From positions 1 to 64,000 of the forward strand of contig NW_022985230.1 in the NCBI RefSeq assembly GCF_010093535.1: a stretch of DNA of 64,000 nucleotides. Direction: 5' to 3'. The notes below the pieces were generated by a model, which was given only the letters and a program-made list of their open reading frames with translations, was not told the DNA's origin and did not search any database. Each line of letters starts with the position of its first letter. Within the stretch, counting starts at the first letter, position 1. This document shows, one piece after another, positions 20,869 through 31,140 of this stretch. A program made the translations under genes and the position numbers. This DNA comes from Lindgomyces ingoldianus (taxonomy: Eukaryota; Ascomycota; Dothideomycetes; Pleosporales; Lindgomycetaceae).

Positions 20869-23800
20869 TCATTCCCCAAAATCACCGTATTTCCGATTTC
20901 TCCTCACGCCTTTCTTAACAAGATATGCAACAACCTTGTCTGTTCTCTTCCGAAACTGAGCTCGCGCCATATATCCCAGCTCTGAGACGTCCTGAAATTG
21001 GCGTGATTCAGCTTCATCAAGCGCATTCCAGCCCTTGTTGTTGATAAGAAACCATTCTAAATGGCCAGCGTATATCATTTCTAGTTTCTGGATAGCATAA
21101 ATATTACCAAACCGAGCAGCAAAGTGGAGCGGAGATTCCCCCGCCGCAGTGAGGCAATTAGCCCACGCTGGGTTGCAAAACCTAGCGAGGACCGTGTCGA
21201 CAATTCCACGTGCTTCGTCTTCAGGAGCCCGCTCTGATTAATACATGCATTAGGGTGCGTCACTAACTAGACGAGCGAAGGATATAACATACCTATAGGC
21301 ACTCCGCAAACACAGTGTAAAACTGTTACTCCTTCATTATCTACCTTGGGGGGCTCATCGACAGGTCCCATCAGATCCAGGAGATAGAAAAGCTGATAGC
21401 GCTTTTCTACAGCCAACCCAAGTGAATTGAATAAACAGGTGCTGTCTAGAGAATAAGGGAATCGGTAAACTAGAAAATCAGGCTGATAGGCTGCGAGGAC
21501 GTTCGCCGCATCGAAAAACTCCCCAGCGACAGCGATGTCAAAAGCGGTGGACTCAGTCTCGTCTCTCTTATTAACGTATTCGGTAGCTGCATCGAGGGAA
21601 CATGTTCGCTCAACGAATTGAACTAACGCGCGAACAATTTGTGGAGAACCGGATACTGCGTAGAACAGTGGCGTCCACTGGTTGTTTTGGTGGGATACGC
21701 AAGGATCGACTCCAAGCTCGAGCAAATACTCGACAATCTCAGTCCGGTTCCGCACAACTGCCGCCATTAACGGTGTATACCATTCTTCTGTGGACGGGCG
21801 CCATTCGGTGAACTGATAATTCGGAATAAGCTTGGCTAAGCATTGCACTACAGCTAAGGAAGCTTTGGCACAGGCAAACGTTAGTACGGAGTGGCCGGTG
21901 ATATCCTGAAAAGAACAGCTAGTCTCCTTGTCAATGAGGAGCTTAACCGTCTTCTCTAATTTGTCGACGTAATGTTCTCCTCCATTCACTAGGACCTCGT
22001 AGTTGTCCATTTCTAAGACGAACCATAATGCGTCTGTCTTTCGCTGAACAAGCATCTCCGGCGGAACGTAGTGGAGAACAAGCTCGACTAGATCAGAAGA
22101 GAGTTGGCATGAAGCGTGCGCGAGGCAATCGAGTCCATGGTAGTCTTTAATGAGTGGATCGGCGCCCAAACTCAACAGTTTCTTGGCTGCCTCCACACAG
22201 TTAAGTCCATGTTGGTTCAGGATAAAAGCAAGCGGTGTTTGTTGTCTGTCGCCGTTCTGCTGGTTGATATTTGCTCCCCATTCTAAGAGCATTTTTGCAG
22301 CCTCTCCTATTCTATCCTGATCAAATCGGACTAGGTGGTGAAGTTCGTTTGCTGCAAAGTCGTCCCAACTCTCTGGCCTGTTCTGGGTTACCGGGAATAG
22401 GAGGACGGCAACTTCAAAGTGGCCAGCCTGACATGCCATGAACAGTGGCGTCTCTCCATACTCATTGGTGACGTTCGGATCCGCGCCCTTGTTGATTAAC
22501 AGTTGAACCGTATCGAAGCGGCCATTACTGGCGGCGTAGTGTAACCAAGTCATGCCACAAACAAGTCCCGGATAGTCGTGCAGTTTGTCAATATTCTGCC
22601 CTTCTTCCAAAGAATCTTCTACGATGTCATCGAGATAGCCGAGTGGATATTCATTCCTCCACTGCTCACCGAAGCAATCCTGGCCGTAGCCACAGTAGGT
22701 TGTCTTTAGGATTTCGAGGACCCCGGGATACATCTTTGGATAAAGCTCTTTTAGGCTGTACTCCGCCAGTTCTTCACCCCCATAGCAAGCATCAACTAGC
22801 CAGTTATACAGCGAATCGATGGGGATGGGTTCTTTGAGGGCCGAAAACAGACGATGCACCGATGCTTTCGCTTCCGTGGAACCCGCATTGGCCGATTGGA
22901 ATAGCCAATCTAATGCTATGGACTTTGAGTCCGGACCAAGGAGTCCTGAGATAAGTGCTCTGGAGAGCCAAAAGAGTCTCTGCGCGCCCCGCTCTACCGC
23001 AATACAGTCTGCGCTGTTAATTTCAGATATAGATCTGGTACTCCAATTCGAGACGATATCATCAGAGGCAGCCATCATTAAGTCTCGATTCCAGCTTGCT
23101 AGATATTGGTACTGATAGTTGGTCGGTTACAGTGCGTATGGGAGCTTGATAGAGGGTACTAACCTGAACGTGCTCATCTGAAGATGGGTCGTCTAAGGGA
23201 AGCAGAGGGACAGGCGCATAGTGTCTAGGAGCAAGTATCAGCCTTTCAATTTGCTATAACGTCCAACCAGAACCTAAACTTACGCAAGAGTCCTTTCAGC
23301 GTCGTCGCCTGTGGTGCTTAATAGTATCCTAATTTTAGATATGTCTGCCCTATCCTTAGGTGAGCTATTAAGAGTCAAGTCGATGATCCGTGCGAAGCAA
23401 TTCCATTCCATGCTTTGGATATCAAGCCAGGAGGTTACAAATTGTTTGGCCTGCTGAGTCATTGCTTGCGTGTCGTTCTTTAACGAAGTTATCCTGTCGA
23501 AATCAAATGTCCTATCTGAGGTATCGAGACGCAAATCGGCGAATATATCTTCACCAGAAGCAGCCAAATAGCAAGCCAAGAGTCCGAATCCATACACGTC
23601 TACTTTAGAAAGATTGGTAAGCAAGATGTCTCCCCCTGCCTCGGGCGCTTCCCAGGGAGGAGAGAAACCAGGCAGTGAGACATGCTGTGCCAGGTCGTCA
23701 GGGGCCTCGGATTTCAAGTCTTCGGTGAGACAAGCAAACCCAAAATCTGATATTTTGGCTCGAAAAGTATCCTTCGACACTTGAAACACTAGAATATTAT

Positions 23801-24440
23801 CTGGCTTCAAGTCTCCATGAATGACCCCGCAGCTATGCAGAGCCTCCAACCCAGACGCGATGTCTAAAGCTATCGACAGTGCAAAAGCAGGTGACTTTAT
23901 CGATGAATCAGCCAACTCGAGAAAGTCTTTCAAGGATCCACCATCTGCTGCCTCCATGATGAGGACTGGCCATCGCCTACCAAGCTCGTCCTTGTTTCTT
24001 TCCCAGCTGAATCCTAAGAGATTGACAATATTGGGATGAGACAGGAAGGGCTTGTGAGCGAGAATCCTCATTTCTTGCACCATAGATCCCAATCTCACTC
24101 CGTCGCTGTTCGTATCTTTCACCGCTATTAGCTCGAGGTCTTCCGGTATCACAGGTGCAATGTGCTTAGCGACAAGCCATTGCCCTTTCTTCAACTGCGA
24201 GCTAGTTCCGACTCTTTGCTTGATATCCGGTCCTATGTTTCCAGGGTCAATGTCAAAAAAGCGGACGTCGAACGAGGCCCCAGTTGCTACAGCCTGGAGT
24301 AACGCCCGCTTGAAGTAGATATATGGAAGGTCCAGATGGTCCCTCGCCAGCTTGATGAATTCGGCTGGCCCAGAGACGGAATGGGATGAGGTGTTCCGTG
24401 TTGTCGTAATACGCCTTCGGATAGGAGTAAGTCCCCACAT
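20869..24440 (-). CDS. Protein kinase-ankyrin repeat fusion protein
   Basis: I join four exons on the minus strand: 24440-23284, 23224-23164, 23111-21293 and 21233-20869. GT-AG introns of 59, 52 and 59 bp stay in phase and give 1133 residues. An in-frame TAA lies 18 bases upstream of the start. Residues about 80-380 are a kinase domain with every catalytic motif: AVK (K108), helix C E123, HGDLKPDN (H208, D210, N215), DFG (D232), APE (265-267). A linker follows, and from about residue 590 a series of ankyrin repeats reaches almost to the C-terminus (for example GMTWLHYAASNGR and GETPLFMACQAGH). The architecture recalls animal RIPK4/ANKK1. It is divergent from a HeLo-pseudokinase gene 402 bp away, suggesting co-regulation and a signalling partnership. 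Simple gene calling would split it in two or more. Confidence 0.87.
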
Positions 24441-24842
24441 AGTAGACTTATTGTTTTAATGCGCTGAGTATGGGATATGAATCCACGAAGGTTTCAAGAG
24501 CCAGTGCTGCGAATATAGATGTATTGATGAAGAACTACGAAATATCGCAGCCTGCTCCAGGCCTTGCGCGACTTCTGGTGTCTGTCTCAGCCTTGCTGCG
24601 CTGGGTTACATTCGTGGGGGCTCAAAAGATAAGCCGCCAATTAGAAAAGTGGTGGCTTCTCAGCCTGCTGCAAGTTGGTACAACTCAATCTTAGTTAACA
24701 GTTTGTTGTTTTGCCACGTTCCCTCGGTTGCTTGTGGAAGCTATACTGCAGTACCATTCAAATAGTGGGCGAGATCCGCCATCCTCACATTTATCGCTTT
24801 GGGTTACTGCTTTTCACCTATAACATTTCCCCCTTCAGCACG
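24441..24842. promoter_or_regulatory. Shared divergent promoter region
   Basis: 402 bp separate the start codons of the kinase-ankyrin gene (-) and the HeLo gene (+). No coding frame here is supported; the in-frame extension of the HeLo gene back to 24711 has no domain support. A bidirectional promoter is likely. Confidence 0.5.
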
Positions 24843-26780
24843 ATGGCTCAAATTGGCATCGCCACAGGGATCATCACACTCCTCGAAAAATCACTGGCGT
24901 TTTATCGCGTAATCGCTGCAGCCAAGAATTTTGGATCCGATGCAGCACACTCAGTAATGATGCTGCGATTCGAGGCATTTCGCTACCAGGAATGGGCTCG
25001 AGAGAATAAGAACATCACAGCCATATTTCAAGACTCATCTAATGAAGATACCTCTCGTCGACAGACACAAATGATTGGCCTTACCCACGCCACCCAGCCC
25101 ATTTCACCAGTTGCCACGTTCCGCGAAGCACTCTGCGATGCTGTCACACAGATCATCGAGGTTCTCCGGTCTGTAGATAAGCTGCTGACCAAGTATAACC
25201 GAGCTTTTGAGGCCCGAGAGGAATCCAATGACCCGATAAACCTTGGGGTTGAATCTATTGTCGTTGGCCCGGGATTACTGCAAGACGAGATGCAGAATGC
25301 CGCTCAAAAGTATAGTAGGCTAAAGGAGTCTCTGCAGTTGAAGACTTCGTTTGCCCGCAGAGCCAAGTACGGCATCCAAACATGGAATGATGCCGATAAG
25401 GAGACTTTAAAGGATCTTGTAGAGCGCTTTAAATACTGGAACGACAGCATCCACCAAATCGCGCCACCTGAAAAACCGAACCTACAGGAACTGAGAATGG
25501 CAAGCCAGTTGGTTGTCTCTGCCAGATCATCCGCGCAGCTAGAGAGTGTTCGAGAAGCTGCTGCCGAGAGCAGCTATAAGTCGGTTTCTAGGAGCGCCGG
25601 CCTAAAAATGAAGATGGGTGAAGCGTTTAGAGACCCAGGTTTAAAAAAGAACTATGCAGATGTCAAGATTGACACCAAGATCGCAAGGAGTCGTCGTTTT
25701 CTTACAGAATTTTATCCTGAGGGTATGTCTGGAGCGAGGACACAAGTCACCCCGAGGAGTCCCGCTAATTTTAAAATTGTAGGCAATTCAGGGTCTCCTT
25801 CATCAATACGAACGGCCACGCAAAGAGTCATCACTGAATGGTACTACTACGACTCCAGGTGGAACGATGACCAGGCGAAACTGGCTGATGATAGAGTTGA
25901 ACGCCTCGCACATCGATTTTCTGCCTCTGAAAAGCCCGTGAATCTCCATGTCCTTGATTGCGTTGGATGGATTCAACATCCCAGCAAACGTGACAGAGCT
26001 CTTCTTTATAAAGTTCCGGACAACTCTGACTGCGTGAGCCAGACGAGCCAGCCCGTTACCCTGCACGAGCTGCTTACCGCAAAGCAAACACCGACCCATG
26101 AGCGACTTCCATCTCTTGGACAACGCTTTAAGCTCGCGGCTGCTTTAGCGGTCGGTTTCCTCGAACTTCACACCGTCGGGTGGATACATAAAGGATTCGG
26201 TAGCCATAACGTGCTCCTATTCTCTGATTCGAAAGGCAAGGTTTGCTACGACAAACCATTCATCTCAGGCTTCGACTTTGCCCGACCCGATACTCCAAGG
26301 GAGGTGTCTCTCTCCACACGAGTGTCAAAATTCGACCTCTACCGTCATCCAGAGATTCGAGAACTCAAACCATCCTCGGATATTACGAAGCCATCCTCCT
26401 CACATGCTCATGACGTATACAGCCTGGGTCTCGTCCTCTTCGAGATCGGCATGTGGATGCCACTCGAATCCTATACGAAGGCAAACTTGAGTCCTTTGGA
26501 CTTTCGCACACGGATTCAAGGCTATGTTGCTAGGGATCTCGGGCTCTGGATGGGTAACCGCTTTAGGGACGCTGTGCAGTCGTGTCTGTCTGGTGAATAT
26601 CTGCAGAAGTCAGAAACATTTTCGCTAGGGGAGACAGAAGAGCAGATTGAAGACGCAGAAGATCTCGTGGATCCTGCTACTTCAGATCAGAGTATGACAC
26701 GCATTCGTCAACTTGGTTACTTCTACCACTTTATTGTAGCAGAAATACATGGCTGCCAGTGCGAAGTAGGGGAGCGGTAA
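24843..26780 (+). CDS. HeLo-domain pseudokinase protein (MLKL-like architecture)
   Basis: A single exon encodes 645 residues from the Met at 24843 (CACGATGGCTC). The frame is open to 24711 but the family domain begins at MAQIGIATGI. Residues about 1-215 match the HeLo (prion-inhibition and propagation) pattern known from HET-S: a hydrophobic first helix, an LRFEAFRYQEWARE segment, then WNDADKETLKDLVERFKYWN. A linker leads to a kinase-like C-terminus (about 340-640). The HxDxxxxN loop reads HKGFGSHN (449-456, catalytic Asp replaced by Gly) and the DFG position reads SGFDF, so it is predicted catalytically dead. DVYSLGLVLFEIG (about 524) confirms the kinase fold. HeLo and the related MLKL bundle act on membranes in cell death. 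By analogy the pseudokinase would gate it. No C-terminal amyloid motif is seen. Confidence 0.82.
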   Translation: MAQIGIATGIITLLEKSLAFYRVIAAAKNFGSDAAHSVMMLRFEAFRYQEWARENKNITAIFQDSSNEDTSRRQTQMIGLTHATQPISPVATFREALCDAVTQIIEVLRSVDKLLTKYNRAFEAREESNDPINLGVESIVVGPGLLQDEMQNAAQKYSRLKESLQLKTSFARRAKYGIQTWNDADKETLKDLVERFKYWNDSIHQIAPPEKPNLQELRMASQLVVSARSSAQLESVREAAAESSYKSVSRSAGLKMKMGEAFRDPGLKKNYADVKIDTKIARSRRFLTEFYPEGMSGARTQVTPRSPANFKIVGNSGSPSSIRTATQRVITEWYYYDSRWNDDQAKLADDRVERLAHRFSASEKPVNLHVLDCVGWIQHPSKRDRALLYKVPDNSDCVSQTSQPVTLHELLTAKQTPTHERLPSLGQRFKLAAALAVGFLELHTVGWIHKGFGSHNVLLFSDSKGKVCYDKPFISGFDFARPDTPREVSLSTRVSKFDLYRHPEIRELKPSSDITKPSSSHAHDVYSLGLVLFEIGMWMPLESYTKANLSPLDFRTRIQGYVARDLGLWMGNRFRDAVQSCLSGEYLQKSETFSLGETEEQIEDAEDLVDPATSDQSMTRIRQLGYFYHFIVAEIHGCQCEVGER

Positions 26781-27617
26781 ATAGATCCTAGTATCAAGGT
26801 CCTGGGAGGAAAGATTTAGAATAGAGGCAAAGTGAGGACCCAAAGATTGTCCCAAAGTCCCGATCTTTGCCACATCAACAGTACTTGGTCATTGTGTTAG
26901 CTTATGAAAGGATGTGCCGGCGGCTTCGTGACGACGCTACAACGGAAGTAGGTGTATTCTCTATCATGATATCAGGCAGATAGTTATAGGATAGAGGATA
27001 GAGGCGAGGGGTCAATTAGGTGGCGAGAGCTAAACCAGGTAGATTGAGCAATAGCGTGGGTTTCGAGGAGCTCGAGAGGCCCCGAGGTGAATAGGAAGCT
27101 TATAAAGAATCTCTGCCCCCAATAAGGAAAGCACTAATTAGTCCTAATAAGTCACTGGCATGGCAAGTATTGTAGCGTCGCATGTGACATCCTTCTGTGC
27201 ACCAAGTCAGAGATGTCAGCTCAACTCTACAGTGCTAAAATTAGAGGAGAATATGGGGTATCACGAAGGAAATCGGTTCGCTCATAGTGCAAACTCGCGT
27301 CATAATTCGGCGGAGACTGCGGATGTCAGGCATTTTATCGATTGGACATGTCCCAGCCATTCCCAATGTGGCTCTGTATCAAAGCCTCCTTTCTACGATA
27401 CAGCTAAGTGTCCTATCATGGCTGATTTACCGATGCAGTCAGCCAATCTCCCCGAGCAACACCCTCGTCCATGCGGTGGCTGTGCACCCACAGCCTCATC
27501 CGGCGCGAGCTAAACTATTTCGGGTCGAGTTTGCGACCTGTCAGCGTTTGCCGCACCCTCTTTGCCAACTTCGCATGACCCACCACTTTTCGTTGCTTTC
27601 GCGGTCTAATTTTCATC
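26781..27617. promoter_or_regulatory. Intergenic, upstream of the Zn2Cys6 gene
   Basis: 837 bp without a supported gene. Frames at 27160-27634 overlap one another and run into the transcription factor's start region. A TATAAAG lies near 27101. Confidence 0.4.
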
Positions 27618-29552
27618 ATGGTGAACATAGGTAGACCATCCCGTGCTTGTCTTTCTTGCAGGCAAAAGCGAATTAAGGTGAGCTCGAAACCCCTCGACTA
27701 ACTGACTACAAGACTCACCTCGCTGATATTTGAGCTCCTAGTGTGATGAGACTAGACCGACTTGTAAAAGATGCTCGAGGCTCAAGTTGGAATGTGGGTG
27801 GAAGGACGAGTGGACGTCGATGGTGCGCCACCAAGAGAAATGGGCAGAGTGCAAGGTAGCAAAGCGTGTCGAGAAAGTCCAGATGAAACGGAACCAGCGC
27901 CACGTGCATCGCAAGCCTGACTTATCCTCATATGTTGCAGCCCATGCCCTCAGCATGTCGAAGCAGTGCCAGATTGGCCCAGAGGTTTATGCTATCAACC
28001 GCTTTTATTCCGATTATGCGTTTACGGAGGGGACCTTTCCCTTCCTGCATCTCGTGGCGCCCTTATACACCCTTGAGCAGACTCCAGGTTATCTGCATAG
28101 TGCCTTGCCTGCAGTAGCACTAGCTAGCTCAGCTAAGCAGCTTAATCGACACGATATGATGCTAGAAGCGCACCGGCATTACGGGAATGCTGTGAGGTCG
28201 CTGAATAACAGCTTGCCGGATACCTCCATGGCGAAGCACGACGCGACTCTCCTCACAGTCTTCCTTCTTGGTCTCTACGAAGTATTCAAACCCCCGAACT
28301 TCATTTTCTATTCCCCGTTAACAGCCTCTAGTTCATCACGACGGATCGCCTTCACGGGCTTCCTTCGCCGTACCACACCCATGGACCCGGGCGTCTCGCT
28401 CTCCTCCGACTCAGAGGCCCCGAGCAACTTGAAACGATAACAGGTCGTAATCTCTTCACTTTACTCTATCATGATCAGCTCATCTCGACCTTTCTCGGTA
28501 ATGGAGAACTCATGGACGAATTTCCAGCTTGGATGCACCGCTCTTATCCACCCTCACCCATGAAATCCATGAAGCTATTAATGCATGAGATCAGTTGCCT
28601 TCTTTCTTGCTTAAAGAAAGTACTTTCAAGATCGCAAACAAAGGCCACAACCCAGATGGCACAGATTCGGAAACGCGTCTCAGTCTACCAAAGTGTTGAC
28701 GACTTTGACCATAATGCTTATCTCGAAGGAATCCACAACGACTGGCCATTGGAAGACACAGAGGCAACCGATTTTGTTTTGGATATGTATGAGAAAGCCG
28801 ATACCCTCCTCCCTTTACTACGAAAAGGCATTGTGGTTAACGAAGCCCTTGGAAACCTCGATCTCCACGTTCAACCTGGCTGGCCTGATGATAGCGAGGT
28901 TACCAGTCACACAACAGGGAAGGATAGACCGGCAGACCTGGATGAAATATTACCGCAAGATGGTATGCTAGTAGAAGACGTGTCGGTCTATGTCGGGATC
29001 TCGAGAGCAGTCACTCTGAACGTATATCGGGCGATGCAGATTCACCTTCTTCAAACGCTTCTCAGTGCCCTACCATCCGCCATCACCCTTGTAGGAAACT
29101 ACCCAAACGCTGAATTCGACTTTGCCAGCCTGCACGCTGACTGGACCACAACGATCGCCCACCTTGCACGTGCCATCTGTAATGACATACCTTACGTTCT
29201 TGGCGAACGTGACAAACAAGGACGTCGACTAAAATCCCCAGTCTCTGGGCGAGCCTTCCGAGCGTACTTAATGTTGTGGCCTTTGCAGGTATCCTTGGAT
29301 GCTAAAGAGACATCCCCAGAAGACAGGGCGTTAATCGCCAGACGCCTGAGGTACATTAGCGAAATAATTGGAATTGGAATGGCAGGCGAGATTGCTTCCG
29401 CGGCGACAAGCGATCTAAATATCGGTTCACTAGACGATCAACTATTACCAGTTGCTAGCAGCATCGACTCCCCCGAGGGTCTGTGGTCAGAGGCTGCCAT
29501 TGAACCAGCGTTGAACGCGGAGCAAGTTCATAACCTTCAATCGGTATTGTGA
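27618..29552 (+). CDS. Zn2Cys6 fungal transcription factor
   Basis: Three exons (27618-27677, 27742-28281, 28332-29552) give 606 residues. The first intron (64 bp) splits the zinc cluster. Once spliced, the six cysteines C11, C14, C21, C28, C31 and C38 fit CX2CX6CX6CX2CX6C exactly. A basic linker (KRVEKVQMKRNQRH) follows. The second intron (50 bp, donor GTATTC) is inferred from a frame change: without it the frame ends at 28440, with it the family-typical LALLRLRGPEQLE is recovered. The donor is non-consensus and this junction is the weakest point of the model. The rest is the usual helical effector region of GAL4-type regulators. Its targets are unknown; the nearest candidates are the LPMO, P450 and MFS genes downstream. 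Confidence 0.83.
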
Positions 29553-30368
29553 TAGCTGCATGTCTACGAAGCCGGGATTTTGCAATGGAAAAGGTTTAGA
29601 TTTCTATCGGACATACCCATAAGTCTTGTTACTTCCACCTAGTCTTTTTGTTTGGCCTTTGCATGACATAGCCCAACTACATGGCTTTCTCTGAAACTCA
29701 CGCCATCATCCGTTGCTACCTGTACTTCAGTTCAGAGTCCTGCCTAAACCAAAAACTACCGTCGCCAATGAGAGGACAACGATCGATGTGCGGCAGAAAT
29801 CCGAACGCTAAGGTGTGGAAAGTGGCCCTTGCATATTTCAAGTGCTCCGTTTTCATGTCCAAATCTTCATCCTTTAATGGGTAAATGGATTCAATGTTCG
29901 CAATCCGTGTTTACAGGCATTTGGACAGTAACAACAGTTTCGAGAATTTCTCCACGAAGCACACCCCGCCCACGCGAATGTCCATATGACATATTCTTGG
30001 CATGGTCACAATCCTGGCACCGTGAGGCCATGATTGATGGATCTAGAGAGTATGAAATGGAATTGTGTACATGATTCCTCGAAACACTATCCTCGCTTCT
30101 AGGATTTCGATCAACGATTTGCTTGCCCATTCGCGGAGATTTCGCAACGCCGGGTAACACCCCTGTCGGAAACGTGTGTTCCAAACAACCATCGGTTCTG
30201 ATTAATATCCGCGGGCCTTAATGTCAACTTCGCTTTCGTCACTCTTTAGAATAGAATTATACAGTTAAACCCGAGATTCTACTATCTACTTGCACCGATT
30301 CGTTAACAGCGCCTTGACACTCTCGCTACGATTGCACTCCTTCTGCGACGTCCACACTATTCTCAAAT
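29553..30368. promoter_or_regulatory. Intergenic, upstream of the AA9 gene
   Basis: 816 bp with no supported gene; small frames on both strands have no family. It should contain the terminator of the regulator and the promoter of the LPMO. Confidence 0.4.
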
Positions 30369-31091
30369 ATGAAGGTCTTTTCTACACTTATCTTTGTCTC
30401 AGGGCTAATTTCCACCGCACTCGCACATTGGAACTACAACAATCTCATTGTCAACGGCAAAGTGGTCGGATCTCCATACCAGTACATTCGCCCTACAACC
30501 AACTCTAATTCCCCGATCACAGATGTGGGATCAACCAACATGCGCTGCAACCAAGGTGGCGGTTCCGGAAGCTCCACCCAAACTTACACGGTGAAAGCAG
30601 GCGATGAAGTTGGCTTTGGCATCGCCGATGTCTTTGGCCATCCCGGCCCGCAGCAGGTCTACCTTTCGAAGGCTCCGAGCACCGCGGCAACCTACGACGG
30701 GTCTGGATCGTGGGTAAAAATTTACTCCCTTACGACGAGTAGTATTGCTTCAGATGGAATCAAGTGGGCAAGCGACGGTATCAAAAGCTTCAGGTTCACG
30801 CTTCCATCTTCGACTCCGCCGGGCGAGTATTTACTTCGGGCTGAAGGTCTCGCTTTGCACGGCGCAAGCACCAAGGGCGGAGCGCAGTTTTATATTGGAT
30901 GCGCGCAGCTGAAGGTTACCGGTAGTGGTAGTGGAAGTCTTAACCAGTCTGTGAAGTTCCCTGGCGCGTACACTGGGAGTGAGCCTGGCATTCTCATCAA
31001 CTTATACTGGCCGACTCCTACGAATTATACAGTTCCCGGCCCTGCAGTATGGCCGTCAGACACGGAGCAGCACTCTGTAAAGCAATTGTAG
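30369..31091 (+). CDS. AA9 lytic polysaccharide monooxygenase
   Basis: An intronless frame of 240 residues. A 19-residue signal peptide ends in ALA, leaving H20 as the mature N-terminus, as required for the copper histidine brace. The second brace ligand is H91 in FGHPGPQQVYLS. H164 (LALHGAS), Q173 and axial Y175 in GAQFYIGCAQL complete the AA9 active site. C60 and C178 probably form the usual disulfide. There is no cellulose-binding module. AA9 enzymes oxidatively cleave cellulose and some hemicelluloses outside the cell, using copper with hydrogen peroxide or oxygen and an electron donor. The stop lies 49 bp from the convergent P450 stop. Confidence 0.93.
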   Translation: MKVFSTLIFVSGLISTALAHWNYNNLIVNGKVVGSPYQYIRPTTNSNSPITDVGSTNMRCNQGGGSGSSTQTYTVKAGDEVGFGIADVFGHPGPQQVYLSKAPSTAATYDGSGSWVKIYSLTTSSIASDGIKWASDGIKSFRFTLPSSTPPGEYLLRAEGLALHGASTKGGAQFYIGCAQLKVTGSGSGSLNQSVKFPGAYTGSEPGILINLYWPTPTNYTVPGPAVWPSDTEQHSVKQL

Positions 31092-31140
31092 ATCATCAAT
31101 GAATATATTACCCTGTTTCCACCTTCGTCATATGCTCTGG

